Under the pieces are notes generated by a model. It was not told where the DNA came from. It did no database searches and saw only the letters and a list, made by a program, of their open reading frames with translations. From NCBI RefSeq assembly GCF_029227915.1, contig NC_079875.1:23863001-23927000 (forward strand): DNA of 64,000 nucleotides, given 5' to 3'. The stretch comes from Hydractinia symbiolongicarpus. Taxonomy: Eukaryota; Cnidaria; Hydrozoa; Anthoathecata; Hydractiniidae. Shown here piece by piece: positions 50,290 to 63,021 of the stretch. The number at the start of each line of letters is the position of its first letter. The stretch's first letter is position 1. The position numbers were made by a program, and so were the translations under genes.

Positions 50290-51710
50290 AATCGATCTTA
50301 CTACTGAACAAACAAAGTGAAAACGAAGACGAATTACCCATGATGCTTCGTTCAAAAATTTCAAAATGGATGAAAAATAAGGACAGTAGCTATCATTAAG
50401 GCAGCGGCTGATCAAGAAAAGAAAAAACTCTTCATAATTAGTCCTGGAATTAAGTATAAAGAGTTGTATAGTGAATTATCTGGAAATTCAAGCAGGCAAG
50501 GCCATCACGTAGATTTCAAATGACTATGGAGTAAATGACGTTAGATATATAGAGAACAAACTGGAGATGGAAATGTTGTATTGAGGAAACACGTGATTGC
50601 TAACTTTATAAAGAGGCAAACTAAAACAAAGAGAGATTCTACGAAATAAGAAGATGTCTAAAGAGCACTATAGAGAGACAATGAAAAATTGACACACTAA
50701 ATTACGAGAAAGGGCTGTTCGCACTAGTGCTAATGATGCACGAAACGACAAGAAATGGGGCTATTTTTTACCCAAAAATAGATTCAACATGGGTCCGTCA
50801 CCCCTTCCTTTCGCCCGAGATGTGACAAAACTGATGAACAAGTGACCAAAGTAACCAAAAACTCACATTTTGACGATAGAAGTCGAAAAACTTGGGTTGC
50901 CCAACCAAAGTCTGGTGATAGTAAAATTTGAATATATGTTTTCGTTCTTCCGACCAACAACCACGGCTTGCCATCATCTTTGGAGGTCAAGGGAAAAGGC
51001 TAACTGCATTGGAGAAGGGACAAAGAAAAAAAGAAAAACGCCTGGGCTGATACCAATTTCTGTAACGAGTGGTGTGAAACAATTCTAAAACCAGCTGTTG
51101 CTGACTCCGAGAGTTTCCTTTTGTTCTTAGATGACCTTGAGACACATTGTCAACAAAGCTTTCGAGATTCCCTTAAGGACCTTGGTGGTATTCCATGGTT
51201 TGGTGTCGCAAATGCCACTGGTATATGACAACCCCTTGACGGTGGATATGGTTCAACCCTGAAGGCTTTGATAAACCAAGAGTTTTTTGCCTGGTTAGAT
51301 GATGATGAAAACCTCGAAAAGTGGTATGGCGAAGAAAGCCACATCACAGCAAGCGAACAACGAATTCTCATTACGAAATGGGCTGGTAATGCATACCGTA
51401 AGTTACAAGGCGAATCCTATGACAAATTTAGGTGGCGATTGTTCGAAAAAACAGGTTGCTTACTAACCGCAGCCGGTAGCGAGGATTAAAAGAATAATCC
51501 AGAAGGGTTACCTGAATACAAAGTGACATCTCCATTGCCCCGTGATCCCTCTATTAACCCACACGAACCACTCGTCCCCGAGACAATTGAAGCACTGATT
51601 CCAGGAGAAAATCCCCTGGACAATGAAAACGAAATTGTCGAAGATGACGGCAGAATCGAGGCTGATCGTAATATTTTTGATATATTTGGTGACTTCTGAT
51701 TTACATTCAT
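50290..51710 (+). pseudogene. DDE-type transposase relic (CENP-B/pogo-like core)
   Basis: From about 51034 to 51489 one frame reads KNAWADTNFCNEWCETILK, then ESFLLFLDDLETHC, then PWFGVANATGI, a TGA, and QPLDGGYGSTLKALI, closing with RWRLFEKTGCLLTAAGSED. The FLDD and QPLD aspartates are the second and third acidic positions of a DDE core. Upstream frames (IIFGGQGKRLTALEKG near 50980) belong to the same protein but are shifted. At least one stop and several frameshifts make it dead. Confidence 0.65.
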
Positions 51711-52348
51711 TTAACAAGAACACGAAGACATGTAATATTTTACACATGAAATGTGTCCCAGAAAAAAAATAAGTCTTCGACATACATCGCGTAAGTAAAA
51801 ATGCACCGTGAAACAGTGCGCTTTATTTTTTGTGAGAGACCCTATAGTTGATCTCAATACTTTTTGTTTACATGATGTTGTTTGAACTCTAACATTCTTG
51901 ATTCTTGTTTGCTTGCTGCTTACGGTTTTCCTACCAACAGTTCATTTCAGAAAATATACTCTGTAACCTTGTCAAGCTTTTGAAAAATTCTTAGTGTTTT
52001 TCGATCCCAAGAAAAGAAAATAAAGTAGTTTTTGATAACAAAGCATCTACGATCTTATGTTTTTCATAGTATTTACCATAGCTTTACTGTACTCCGAACT
52101 GAATTGAAGAAAAATGCATGTCAACTTTACTGTGTCAGCTACTGAAACTTCTGCTTTTTGCTGAACATCATCTGGTTAATTTTATAAAATATTCTGCTGG
52201 GGAAAAAAGTTGTTTAGCTAAGTTCAGGGGTGTTGCTTAGTTTTTTGCCAATTTTTAGGGCTGAGCATAAAATTACAATACTGGTCAAAAATAATGGCAG
52301 TAAACCATTTTCACTCAGATGTTCATTTTCGTTTTTCTAGAAAGATGT

Positions 52349-53077
52349 ACAGTTGAACTCATGTAATTCGAATAATCATATAATTCAAATAATCATATAA
52401 ATATAATGAATTCTCCGGTTTAACTTTTAAATCCTGATAAGAAAACTCCTATAATTCGAACTCATGAAATTCGAAATATCATGTAAATCGAACAGTTTTC
52501 TCGGTCCCGTGAACAAATTTTGATCATGTAATTGGAATTTGAAAATTTTGGTCCGTTCAGAGTTCCAAAACTCACATTTTCAACAATCGAACATTGCAAT
52601 AAAATTCGAACTTTTCCAATAATCGAACGTTCTCGTAAATTCGAACTTCTTAACAATGGAAGGTTGCCATTAAATTCGAATTTTCCAACAATCGAACGTT
52701 TCGTTGAAATAGAAGTTTTGAAAAAGCTTATTGAGTGTTTCTCTTTGTCTGTTTTTACATCATTCTCAACAATGGCATCCAAGAGGAAAAACAATGAGGT
52801 GACTTTGAAAATAAAGTAAATGCTTTAAAGGAAATGTCCGATAAGATTAACCATAGAAGATTAATTAATAGAAGATAGAGCAAAATCATGGAAGATAATT
52901 AAAAAAACACTTGTTTTACATGAAAATAACAACTTATTTCTCAAATATTACAAACCCGTTAACACTTCACCACCAAAATTCGGACGAAAAAAAGTCAAAC
53001 TCCTATAATTCAAAACTCATGTAATTCGGGCAAATTTTAAATGCCCTCGGAGATTCGAATTACACAAGTTCAACTGT
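52349..53077 (+). mobile_element. internally deleted pogo/Tigger element
   Basis: Left end CAGTTGAACTCATGTAATTC and right end (complement) CAGTTGAACTTGTGTAATTC, with TA on both sides, bound about 730 bp. Inside the left end, TTCGAAC half-sites recur in both orientations. At 52772 the frame MASKRKNNEVTLKIK begins, which is the very start of a CENP-B-type DNA-binding transposase; it stops after 15 residues and the rest of the gene is missing. A clear deletion derivative. Confidence 0.75.
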
Positions 53078-53120
53078 ATATATATCTAAACAAAAAACAG
53101 CGAAAACAAAATATCAAAAA

Positions 53121-54130
53121 ATGGACCTACAGAAGATGAGAATATTACATCAGGAGAACGTTCTAAGCTGTTACGAGCTTGTCAACCGATGTGGAAAACA
53201 GTTTACGCAGCGGACCATCTACAGCGGACTATCGAAAAAACCTATGGATGACGCTAACCGATTTGATCCAAGGAAAAAGAACCAAGATCGACCCCGGAAG
53301 TTGTCTATGCGTATGGAACGAATCATCCTCTTCACTGTGACACAATTGCGGTGGCACATGATAGAATACTCCTCAAGGAAAATTCAAAAGACAGCAGGAC
53401 TGGGATGGGGAATAACTAACAGAAACATTAGACGTTTTCTGCAGAAGCAAGGTTACATGTATTGTCAATGGAGGAAAAAAGGACTTTCAGTAAGAAAAAA
53501 AACAATTCGTACGAAGTTTACTAGGAAACATTTAATTCTCCGGGCCGAGTACTGGACTAAGGAGATTGGGTTTTATTTGGATGTAGTTCTTGGGAAGCTA
53601 GGATCGTATCGAGTATGACCTGGCGCAGGCCCAACAAGGATGTTTTCATCACAACGAAAGGAAGAAAAGAAGGTAGTGGGGGTAAGATAGCAAATTTTTT
53701 CGTTGCAATCAGTTTTGGTCATGGGGTTGTCATGTGCCACCACCATGACGGGAAAATCACTGGCGTTAATTTTTTCATGCACGTTATTGAAGAACGATGC
53801 CCCACTGTCTTTAAGAAGTGCGGGTCTGCACCACCTTACAAGTTCCTTCAGGATAGATGTCCTAAACAAAATTCCAAAGCAGCAAGGTGACCTGGGAGCT
53901 GAAGGGTTACGTCATGATCAAAATACCGACATGCTAAACCCAATCAAAAATTTCTTTCACTTGTACATACAGCATAACTCAGTTGCAAAGGATGTTTAGA
54001 TCGAATGTGAAAATTTGTTTACTTGTGTGTGTCGCATACATAGACAACATAAGAACGAAAAAAAATTTGTTTCTGAATTTGGATTGGAAGCGAATCGTCA
54101 ACCACGTCCTTTCAAGAAACAAAAGCTAAC
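53121..54130 (+). pseudogene. Tc1-like (DDE_3) transposase relic
   Basis: The first frame (53121-53618) holds a helix-turn-helix region with RKLSMRMERIILFTV and RNIRRFLQKQGYMYCQWRKK, then FYLDVVLGKL where the catalytic aspartate is expected. After a frame change come GSGGKIANFFVAISFGHGVV, a second region with FLQDRCPKQNSKAA in place of the usual LQDGDPSQNS, and then LNPIKNFFHLY, where Tc1-like enzymes have NPIENF. The third acidic residue is therefore Lys. Several frameshifts and stops follow. Confidence 0.75.
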
Positions 54131-56054
54131 ATAGAAATACAGTTGTCGCTCGATATGCAGAGCCACGGATAAGTAACCGTTTTCCCGGCCCCTTAGAATT
54201 GCGTTATCAAAATCTCTTAGTTTTTTTCGGATAAGTAGAACCCCAGATAAGTGGAACATTCGCTAAGTGGAACCAACTACTTTTTTGGTCGCTTTAGCCA
54301 ATAACACCTTAGTAACTAGAAAAATTTTCGATTTTAAAAGTAAAATGATTTGAATGATACATTCAGTGGGCTAAGAGGCGAGTTGAAAGAATTAGATACT
54401 CGGCAAGAGTAAGTAACCCCTAGCGACAATACTCCTGAAGATTTTGTAGCTATGTTTAGGTGATTCTGTATTTGCCATTTTTGCGATTTGTATTTGGCGT
54501 ATGAAACATAATCAAAATCACTTACAGAGTTAAGCCTATTCGTAGAAGAAGATAGAATACGTTTAATGAACGTAAATGTGTCCACGTTCGTCGAAAAAAC
54601 CTGACCTAAATTTGGATTGGAAGTAAAAATTGGTTTCAATCGTCAATCAAGTCCTAACAAGGAACAAAAGGTAAATAGAATTATCCGGAAAAATCTTTAG
54701 CGTTGTTTTTTCACACATTTGTTATTTACACATTCGTCAGAATGTTTGCTTGGTTCCCTATGCCATTATTTTAGGGGCGACGAAATGCGAATTGCGTATT
54801 ATATCCAACCATGTTCAAGGTACCATCATCCGATCTTGCCTTCACATGTGTTGTAACAGTGCAGTACGTGTGAGACGCAGAAGAAAAAGTGATCGAATGA
54901 GAGAAAGCTTTTCTTTTTTTTAATTTTGTTTTGATCTATTATTTAGTTGTTTTTACAACATTGTTAGCTATTTAATTGCCTATTGCTGATTTATACTTCA
55001 GCGAGTTATTATACACTTCAGCCCTACCAACATTCTTAAGCCTTGTCCAGCTTCGTAAGTCTTGTTTCTTGACCTTTTTGCGACCTCGATTTTCTTAATT
55101 GGTTTATTTAATACCCAATCATTTTTTGTATATAGTATCTTGTTTTCATAAATGATAACTGTAGAGGCTTATCAAGCATGTAGCTATTGGTATTTTTTAT
55201 TGAAATCCAAAAGCAATGTTAAGCATAACAGCCACAACATGCTTGTATGATTATATATTATATGATTGGTATATTAAGTTTTTGTCATTTCTCGTTGTCT
55301 CCATGTTGTTTTTTGTATGTTGATTGTTACTGTATTTTTTTTAATCTGTTTTTCCAATTTACAGTTACTATGTAGGAAGGCCCTTGAGGTGGATTTCCGT
55401 TCAAACTATTTTCATGCTCGCGTATTTTTAGGCTTAGTTTTTCAACGTAAAAATAAGCTAGCTCCATTAATATCGCCATGATAAAAAAATAAATTTAAGC
55501 CTTTGTTTGCGACTTCTCTGTTTACACATTTCAATTACTAATTGTTCTATTCGGAACTGAAGAGGCTATCCTGGGTAAAGGATGGTATTAAAAATAATAC
55601 TATGGTTTGCTGACGCTACTAAGATAAAAAGAAAGGAAGCCTAATTAATCATTTTTTTTTAATTTCAAAATTATTTTCCCCAGAATTGTTTGAACTCTGA
55701 AAATCTAAAAATTCCACAACTTCAAAATGGATTTAGTATCAGTACTTGTACCAAGCAACAAGTGTCCACAGAAAAAAGTAAATAGTCAAACATCGAATGG
55801 AAGAACCAAACTCGTTGAAAGAAAGAGAAAAAAGAAATATCGCCAAGGAGTTACAATGACCATAGCAGTTGAGGGTCTGTTACAAAATTGATTGCATTCT
55901 CACTTAAAAAATATTTTACCTCCTCGATCATCATTTTATATTAGTTTAAATCAGCTACTCCTTGGCTTTCAGAAAATATATAGTTATATGAGTCCTAAAA
56001 GTTGAAAAATTTGATTATTTTCATTAGTTTTAAAAGGTTTTGTTTTTTTATCGT

Positions 56055-56399
56055 GTTGGATGGACATTGAAATTTTAGCTCATCAGACCAAGGGCTGATT
56101 CAATTTTTCTGTATTTATGTTAAATGTCAGGAGGAATCCAAGTAATTCTCAACTACAAAAGTCTATTATTAAGGTACAGTTTTTACCAAAAATACTTTCT
56201 TTGGTATGACGACTTTGTCCATCCGACATGATTACTAACCTTTATAGTTTTTTGGGGGAGTTAAGCCGAATTAGTTTCGAGTAATCAGCATAACCAGCAT
56301 TCAACATAACCGTCAAATAATTTAGTTTGTGAACACCATATAGGACTTCAGGTCCAAAGCCCGAGTAAAAGCTAAATAAAATGCTGATGTCCATCCAAC
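56055..56399. repeat. inverted repeat pair GTTGGATGGACAT, 345-bp span
   Basis: GTTGGATGGACAT at 56055-56067 has its exact complement at 56387-56399. Related GTCCATCCGACATG and GTCCGTCCGACATG words occur at about 56217 and 56409. It may be the ends of a small element. Confidence 0.4.
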
Positions 56400-56566
56400 A
56401 TGTCAAAATGTCCGTCCGACATGTTTGTGTTTTACGTTGATAAAGCCGGGGTTTTTTTTGGATATTAACTAGAATCCTTTAACGTATTTCTTTCTACATT
56501 TCCCCGTTTAAACATTTTATATACAAAGAAGACGTTGCACTGTAGGATAGTTCTGAAAAATTATGA

Positions 56567-56598
56567 TCTTACAACACAACACCGTTTGTGTTGTAAGA
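56567..56598. repeat. hairpin with 13-bp perfect arms
   Basis: TCTTACAACACAA (56567-56579), loop CACCGT, complement 56586-56598. Confidence 0.8.
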
Positions 56599-58624
56599 AT
56601 TCAATATTATATCTTCTATCGATTTTATTTATAAAATTAAAATTGTAATTTAAAGAATTAAGGGCAGTATCGTTCACAAAACCTTTGATTTTTAAAATAG
56701 CTCACAGAGAAGACAGCGAGTCTTAAAAAGTTTTTGTGGCAGGCCTTATTATTCTTTTGTGTTTGTGAAATGTAGCATGAAGCTCGCATGCGTGCTGCGC
56801 TTGTGCGAAACGATTTTCGCAAAAACAGTCACTTTAATCAGTTCATGAAGACTTCTGTGAAAAATTAAAAATTGTGTATGGTTATGGAAAAAATTGGCGA
56901 AATAAAAAAAAGGGAAATATACCCATATAAAAACATTACATATGTTTTCCTCTTTTAAACTTTGCTTCTTTTTTTTTTTGCCAGACCACCCATCATCCAA
57001 TCTTGTTCGTAAAGTGTTTCGAAAGAGATAAATGCTTCTGTTTCGATTCACTGCGCGCTCGTAACATGGTATTGGAACTTTTAAGACTTCAGCCTGCACA
57101 TGTGGCTGTAGTGATGCAAATTTTGTCAATGTCCACTTTCAAGGCTAGTATGTATTCCACGACGCTTTTTTAAACGATGAAAACTGTTGGCAATCCCTGA
57201 AAATCTTGCATTTAAAACAAACTCTACTGAAATAGGAGAATGGAGTATGTTCTGGTGTATTTCCGACGAATTCAAAACATTGAGATCATATTGCTATAGT
57301 ACGTATCATCGTCATAAATTTATGACACACCCATGCCACGTCAGTATAGCCATGCCCACAGAATCACATCTAACAATTAAAAAGTTTTTTTTATCTACAG
57401 AAAAATACTTTTATTTATATTTTTGATATAAAACATAATATCACAATACAGTAGATTTCCACATGTCATAATATGTACACGTTTTTTTATAAGAATACCA
57501 AATTTCTAACCATACAGGTCATTTTTACTATTTTTCTATTTGTTTTAAACCGGACATCCTAATTTTCTTAAAAACAAATAATACACCTTTCCCGAGACTT
57601 ATTCTTTTGATGTGCCGCAACTTTTTCTGTTGAGTTTTATGAAAAACGGACAAAGGATTTGAATTCCTTATCAAAAATGTCCTAAGCAAAGGAAATTTCA
57701 AAACAATGCAGCAAGTAAACAACCTGCTATTCTAATTTAAAGATTTGTGGCATGTCCAACCTCTTTTTGAAAACGAGGCGGGATATGGTAACTTGAGCAT
57801 TAAGAAGACTTTAACTGTGATATATATCTCCTCAAAATGGCACTTTCTGTTGGCGTATCAAGTTAAACTTTTACACATAAATTAAACAAACTATGCTGAA
57901 TTCAAATATGGTATTCATATTATACGAGTTTAAAAAAAGTATGACTCATGGTCTCGGGAAAGGTGTATTGAAAAAAAAATATATAAAAATATAAAAAAAT
58001 ACTTTGCCAAATTCAGAAGAATTATGGAGATTTTTTTTTCAATAACAATATTTAAAATTAAAAAAGCAATCTAACATGCAAACGAAACTTTCCAATTCTC
58101 AGTAAACATTTTTAACACTAAAAATATCGAAATATCCTATTTCTAAAGCGTTTTAATTTCTCCATGAACTACAAAGAGAAGGGTCAAAAACAAAATTGGT
58201 TACAAAGTCATCAAAAAATTTTACTCGGTACAACTGAGCCAATATAAGTCACTTTTTACTGTGTTTTTTGTTACAGCATTGAGGAAAAATATTTATCTAA
58301 TTTATCTATTGTGTTATTACAAATTTCAGATTGCAAATAAATAAATTTATGTGTTTGAGCAAACAAAAATTAGAAACAAACCTCTTCTCACCTTTCAACA
58401 ATCATTATTGTGAAGCGTTCATGAAGTGATAGCCACATCGGTTGACTGTTTCAAACAAAAAAAGCTAAGCACGAGCGAGCGAGCGAGGCTGCTACATTTC
58501 ACTAACAAAAACGATCGAAACACTAGACAATTACTGCAACTTTGTTTTTGTAAATTTTCTCACCCAGTACGTGAGGGCAGTGTTCAGGTTAACCTACGTT
58601 TTTTTTCTGTTTAAGTCATCTCTT

Positions 58625-58850
58625 TAATAATAGCCGTCGTCTGTCTGTTTGTCTTTCTGTTACGGAAACGTAAAATGCGATATATAAAGGATAGGCGATC
58701 CCATGAATTTTTCCAAGGATTGACAACTTGTCTAAAAATAACCGTATTTTGTCTGTTTGTCCGCAAGAAAAGTGTCGTGCAACGGGCACACGAAATAGCG
58801 TGTAATTTAAAGACGGTTGAGCCCGTGGATTTTTCCACGGATAAGGAATA
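58625..58850 (+). mobile_element. Helitron-like fragments, two degenerate copies in a row
   Basis: Two stretches with GTCTGTCTGTTTGTC-type runs. The second ends in a perfect foldback CCGTGGATTTTTCCACGG like that of the elements at 13428 and 14946. The final CTAG is absent. Confidence 0.45.
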
Positions 58851-60097
58851 TTAAAAATAAACAGAACTTAAGCTGATGGTGTAATTCAAAGCAAGACAAG
58901 ACAGTTTCATAAATATAGAATTTAGAAGCTCTGCCATGAAGCGCTACTTGATATCGACGTCGACATGTATTATTTTTTTGTTTTTTTAACGGGCGCGAAT
59001 TATGGCATCATGAATCCAGCCAAAACGGCCCCCAAATTTTAACAATGGATTTGATTTAGCGGCAGAGACATTATGTATTGTTAATGTATTACAACAAAAA
59101 AAACCAGCTGACATTGCAAAAATCATTATAGATCGAGCGCGAGTTTGAAAGCTTCCTGATGGGGGCTGAAGCAACAGTCCCGAGATATTAGATGTAGAAT
59201 TTTGTCTTCGGTTGGGAAACTAAAATCCCCATACATTAATCGAAAGCGTCAGTAGCGTCTTTTACACTCAAAGCTTACAGCTAGCTAGCTTCTACAGTGC
59301 ATTTGTGTTATCCCTAAGCATTTACTACATTTAATCCAGTACTACCGTTACAAAGCAATATTTTTTTCACGAACCTCACTTTAGTCCAGTACCCAACTAA
59401 CTATACACCATTCTTACACAGTTCCTTTCATTATAATTCAGTTTATAATCTGCACCGTAAAAAAAAAGTTTTGAAATCATAAGATAGTAGTAAAAGGCTG
59501 TCAGAAAAAGATTGGCGCAACTTTAAAATTAGCTCAACAAAAGACAGTCAGTTAGGTGAATTTATGCGTGTGTTTAAATTCACTTGGATTAGCATTGATA
59601 TGCTGTTCTATATTGATTAATTTGTCAAGTGTATTTTGTTACTTTACTATGTTTTGACAATTTTTCATGTAAGAAAGGACATATTTTCCTTAAAAAAATA
59701 CGATTTTAGGCTACATAGAATTTTTTAGGTTCATGCGTATAATAAGACTATGTATTGTCTGGTTAGCTGTCTTTTCTTTGATTGGCTTGCTAACTAGTTC
59801 CCCGTACAAGAACACGTTAATTGCCGCCCGATAAGGGGCGGTTTTTAGTCCGTCAGGCGTGAATAAAAAAGATTTTTTTGCTGAGCGAAATCTTGCGTTT
59901 CGTGCTGTGCTACTTGATTTCGTGTAAACAAACTACTTAAGTAGTACAGCTTCGAAGTAGCACAAACGTTAAAATAAACGAATAGAACCTAAGAAAAATT
60001 AATTGTGAAGTTGTACTTATAAGCCAGGTTTGTGACATCAAACTGTCATGGCGGCGACCATAGAAAGGTTTGAGTGAGTATCAATACAGTGGGTATT

Positions 60098-60450
60098 GGC
60101 GCCGTAGACTAGTGGTTATAGCTCTCGTACTCTGTGCGGGAGACCGGTGTTCGATTCCTCTTGACGGTGATTCAACATGGGCGAGTGAATGTTACCACAG
60201 CCCCGGGTTAACCCAAGCCATGTGAGGAATTATGGGGAGATGGCACACTGTGTGGGCCGTTGGATGTTGCTGGGAGTTGTCTAGTAGAGCGCGGGCCCTA
60301 ATTGGGTCTGCGTAGCTCAAAATGAGCATTAAATACTCTAGGACTCTCCATCTAAGCCATGGCCCCTCCTGGAAATAATAGACAGGGTATATCCCTCGAT
60401 ATTTGTGAGGCTAGCCATGTAAAATAAGCACATCTATGCACATCACCAGC
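60098..60450 (+). repeat. tRNA-derived SINE, copy 2
   Basis: Begins GGCGCCGTAGACTAGTGGTT with an A box at 60105-60118 and the B box GGTGTTCGATTCC at 60146-60158. The body matches the minus-strand copy at 18121-18429 (GGCACACTGTGTGGGCCGTT, CTAGGACTCTCCATCTAAGC). The head resembles a tRNA that has lost its folding. Probably transcribed by RNA polymerase III when intact. Confidence 0.8.
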
Positions 60451-62835
60451 ACTGTGTAACTGACACTGATGTGATGATGACAGTGATCTGGAAGAATCTT
60501 TTAATGATGACAACTTTATACATTCTTGCATTGTATAGCTGTGAAAAACACTTTGTTGATAATGATGATAGCTAGCTAGATCGATTTCCATGCTGGACTC
60601 ATCATTTGAACACTGCTAAAAAGCCTAATGTCTGTGTAATATAAGTAGCTGTAGTATTTTAATTGTTTTTCTTTAAGTGAAGTTCTGTAACGTCCTGCAA
60701 CGTAGTCACCTGAATTTCAGCTGTGCAAAAAGAATGTGTAAGTTTTAATTTGAAAAAGATGGAGCACTGGCATTTTTCCAAACGTCCAATTAACGTTCGG
60801 CTAAACTTCAGAAAATGTACACAAAAAAATTTAATAAAATAGAAACTGCAACAAGGTAACGCACTTAGTCACTGAGTCCACTTGGACATTCTCATTCTTT
60901 GTGTGTAGAAGAAGTGCGTATCTGCGTTTGCAGCTTTTATATGATAACCAAGATTTTTCTGTACAGCACACTCAAAGAAAAAGGAGGTATTCTAAAAGCC
61001 CATCAAAGTGTACAAGGGGAAAGGGGTCTTCCGAAGGGTTTACATATCTACGCTTTAAAATATTATTGCAGCTTTTTTATGTATCTTTTTTGCAAAAAAT
61101 GCGTGGTTATTTCAACTTTAGCAGCTTAGAACTGCTGTAGTTACCCATAATGTCCTTTTTTCAAGTAACGTGTTATAATTAATAATCATTAAGTTGATTT
61201 TTCGGGGAGGGGTGATCTGTACGTTCGGGAAAGGGGTAAGTCAAAAGCGAGGCATACAATGGAGTATAAGATTGAGGATTTATAGTACGTACACATTTTT
61301 AAATAGACCCATTATAGTAGTTGTTGACAAATGATTTTTTTCTGTTTTACCCGCAAGTGACTGATTAATCCTTGAAATATAACTTCATTTTTGGATTGCT
61401 TATTTGATCAATTATAAAATTTTTTTCGAGTCAAAAAAGGACAAATTTGATGGAGATCTTAACTGGAAAAATAAAGGACGTACTTGTAAATGATTAAAGG
61501 AAAAGTCCTTCTGATACGTTACAACCGGTAAACCACAAGGTTTTTTGGCTTAAAGTTGTAGAAAAACTTGCCACCATTAACCTGAACCGATGCATATATC
61601 AATAGATTTAGTTTTTTCAGATTTAGTAGTTTGTTTAGCAAATTTTATAGATTATGCCTTTAAATTTTATAACCTATAAATTTGATTTAAAAATATTAAA
61701 GCTGCAGGTCTACTATTATGGTAACCGTTGGCCTGATTTTTTTATATTTTTATGTTGTATCATATATACTTTTACATTTTTTATGCGTGTGTAATTCCTT
61801 TTTCAAATAAATATTTATTTTAAAGTTTTATTTCAAATGCTTCACAGAGTGCATTTTAAACATTTTGAACGTATCAATTGTGCATACAAAACAGTATAAA
61901 TATAATCTAATTTATAGTGAGGTTGAATGTAGCAAGAAATTCAGCCATATTTCACTGTATATAATACTGTGCAAAATAATTCTTTAAAAAACTTAACTGG
62001 AAATATTTTGTTATTCTTTCCGGATCCTAATAGTTATAGACTGTTCGCTGCTCTTGAAAAAATCCACTAGAAACAAAATCGAATGGGCATGTAACTTGCA
62101 GATTTAAACCTAGCATAGAAGCTTGCGGAGGTAGGCTGTGCACACGTGATCAGATAAAACGCACTGCGTATCCTTCCATTGTGCACTTCACGTGTTGGTA
62201 CAACCTCGACCCCAGGGTTTATAAAAAGAGAACCAGCCCTGGGGTCAAGGTTGGTGTTGGGGCTAATCATCGCTTTGGAAAATAAGGGGTGCATATGTAT
62301 CAGTTTTGAAAGAACAACTGTCGTATCATGGTAAACAAGGGCGGCAAGTAGTTGCAACTATATACTGGTTAAAAAGATAACAAGCGAAACTTAAATTTTA
62401 AAAATTAATTAACTAATAATTAAATCCTCAGAAATGTCCTAAAAAACATATTTTAGGATCGTTTTTGCTCATTTTGCTATTAAATTATAAGATTTTCTCT
62501 CAGAAAAGTAACTTCGTCACATTCGAGGGTCTATTGTTCTCCATGTTCGTGCAGAAAATCAAGAAAAACTACTGATCCAATTCTGAGGAAAACTCATAAC
62601 GGGCGAACGGACGGACAGAGGTCCATTTATAGGACCTCACCTGTACCAGGTAGGTCCAAAAATATGTGGGGATATCAGAGAAACATCTAAAGAAAATGCG
62701 CTGTCTGAGATTATAAGGGTTGTTGGTTTTCGTTCGCTTTAGTCAAGTGAAGAGGTGTGAATTCCTACCTAAAGTCTTCACTGCGATTTAACTTATTACA
62801 GGAACCATAGTAGAATCAATAATCAAACAACAAAT
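60451..62835. other. intergenic, no gene recognised
   Basis: A strong hairpin at 62201-62253 is listed separately. Otherwise AT-rich sequence with no exon that I can support. Confidence 0.45.
62201..62253. repeat. hairpin with 17-bp arms, one mismatch
   Basis: CAACCTCGACCCCAGGG (62201-62217) against CCCTGGGGTCAAGGTTG (62237-62253), 19-base loop. Unusually GC-rich for the region. Confidence 0.8.
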
Positions 62836-63021
62836 CAAAGCAACTAAATTGCGGACACACATATTATCAAGACTGTTCGAGATGGTTTTCTGGTGTTTAA
62901 AAAAGACAGAAGTGACGAACAAGTCAAGAATTGTCACTCATGTCATTAACTGACCACGCAAGAAAAAAAATATCTCGTCACGGCGCTCCCAAACGCCTTA
63001 AAAAGCATGGTTGACATCGCA
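62836..63021 (+). repeat. dispersed 190-bp repeat, copy 2
   Basis: Close copy of 47190-47380 in the same orientation, including ACACATATTATCAAGACTGT and GTCATTAACTGACCACGCAA. The main difference is a few missing bases after the AAGTGACGAAC segment. Confidence 0.75.

Larger units (their letters stand above)
54131..60097. other. long intergenic stretch with small repeats
   Basis: No host exon recognised. Notes: a single pogo-like end TACAGTTGTCGCTCGATATG at about 54141 without a visible partner; the word AATTTGGATTGGAAG occurs at 54077 and again at 54607 with similar following sequence, a partial direct repeat; a T-rich, largely featureless remainder. Confidence 0.45.

Noticed and set aside
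60352-60591. 79-codon minus-strand frame
   Set aside because: It runs antisense through the SINE body.
62067-62357. 96-codon minus-strand frame over the hairpin
   Set aside because: No domain or splice support. The open frame is short enough to arise by chance and is interrupted in sense by the foldback.
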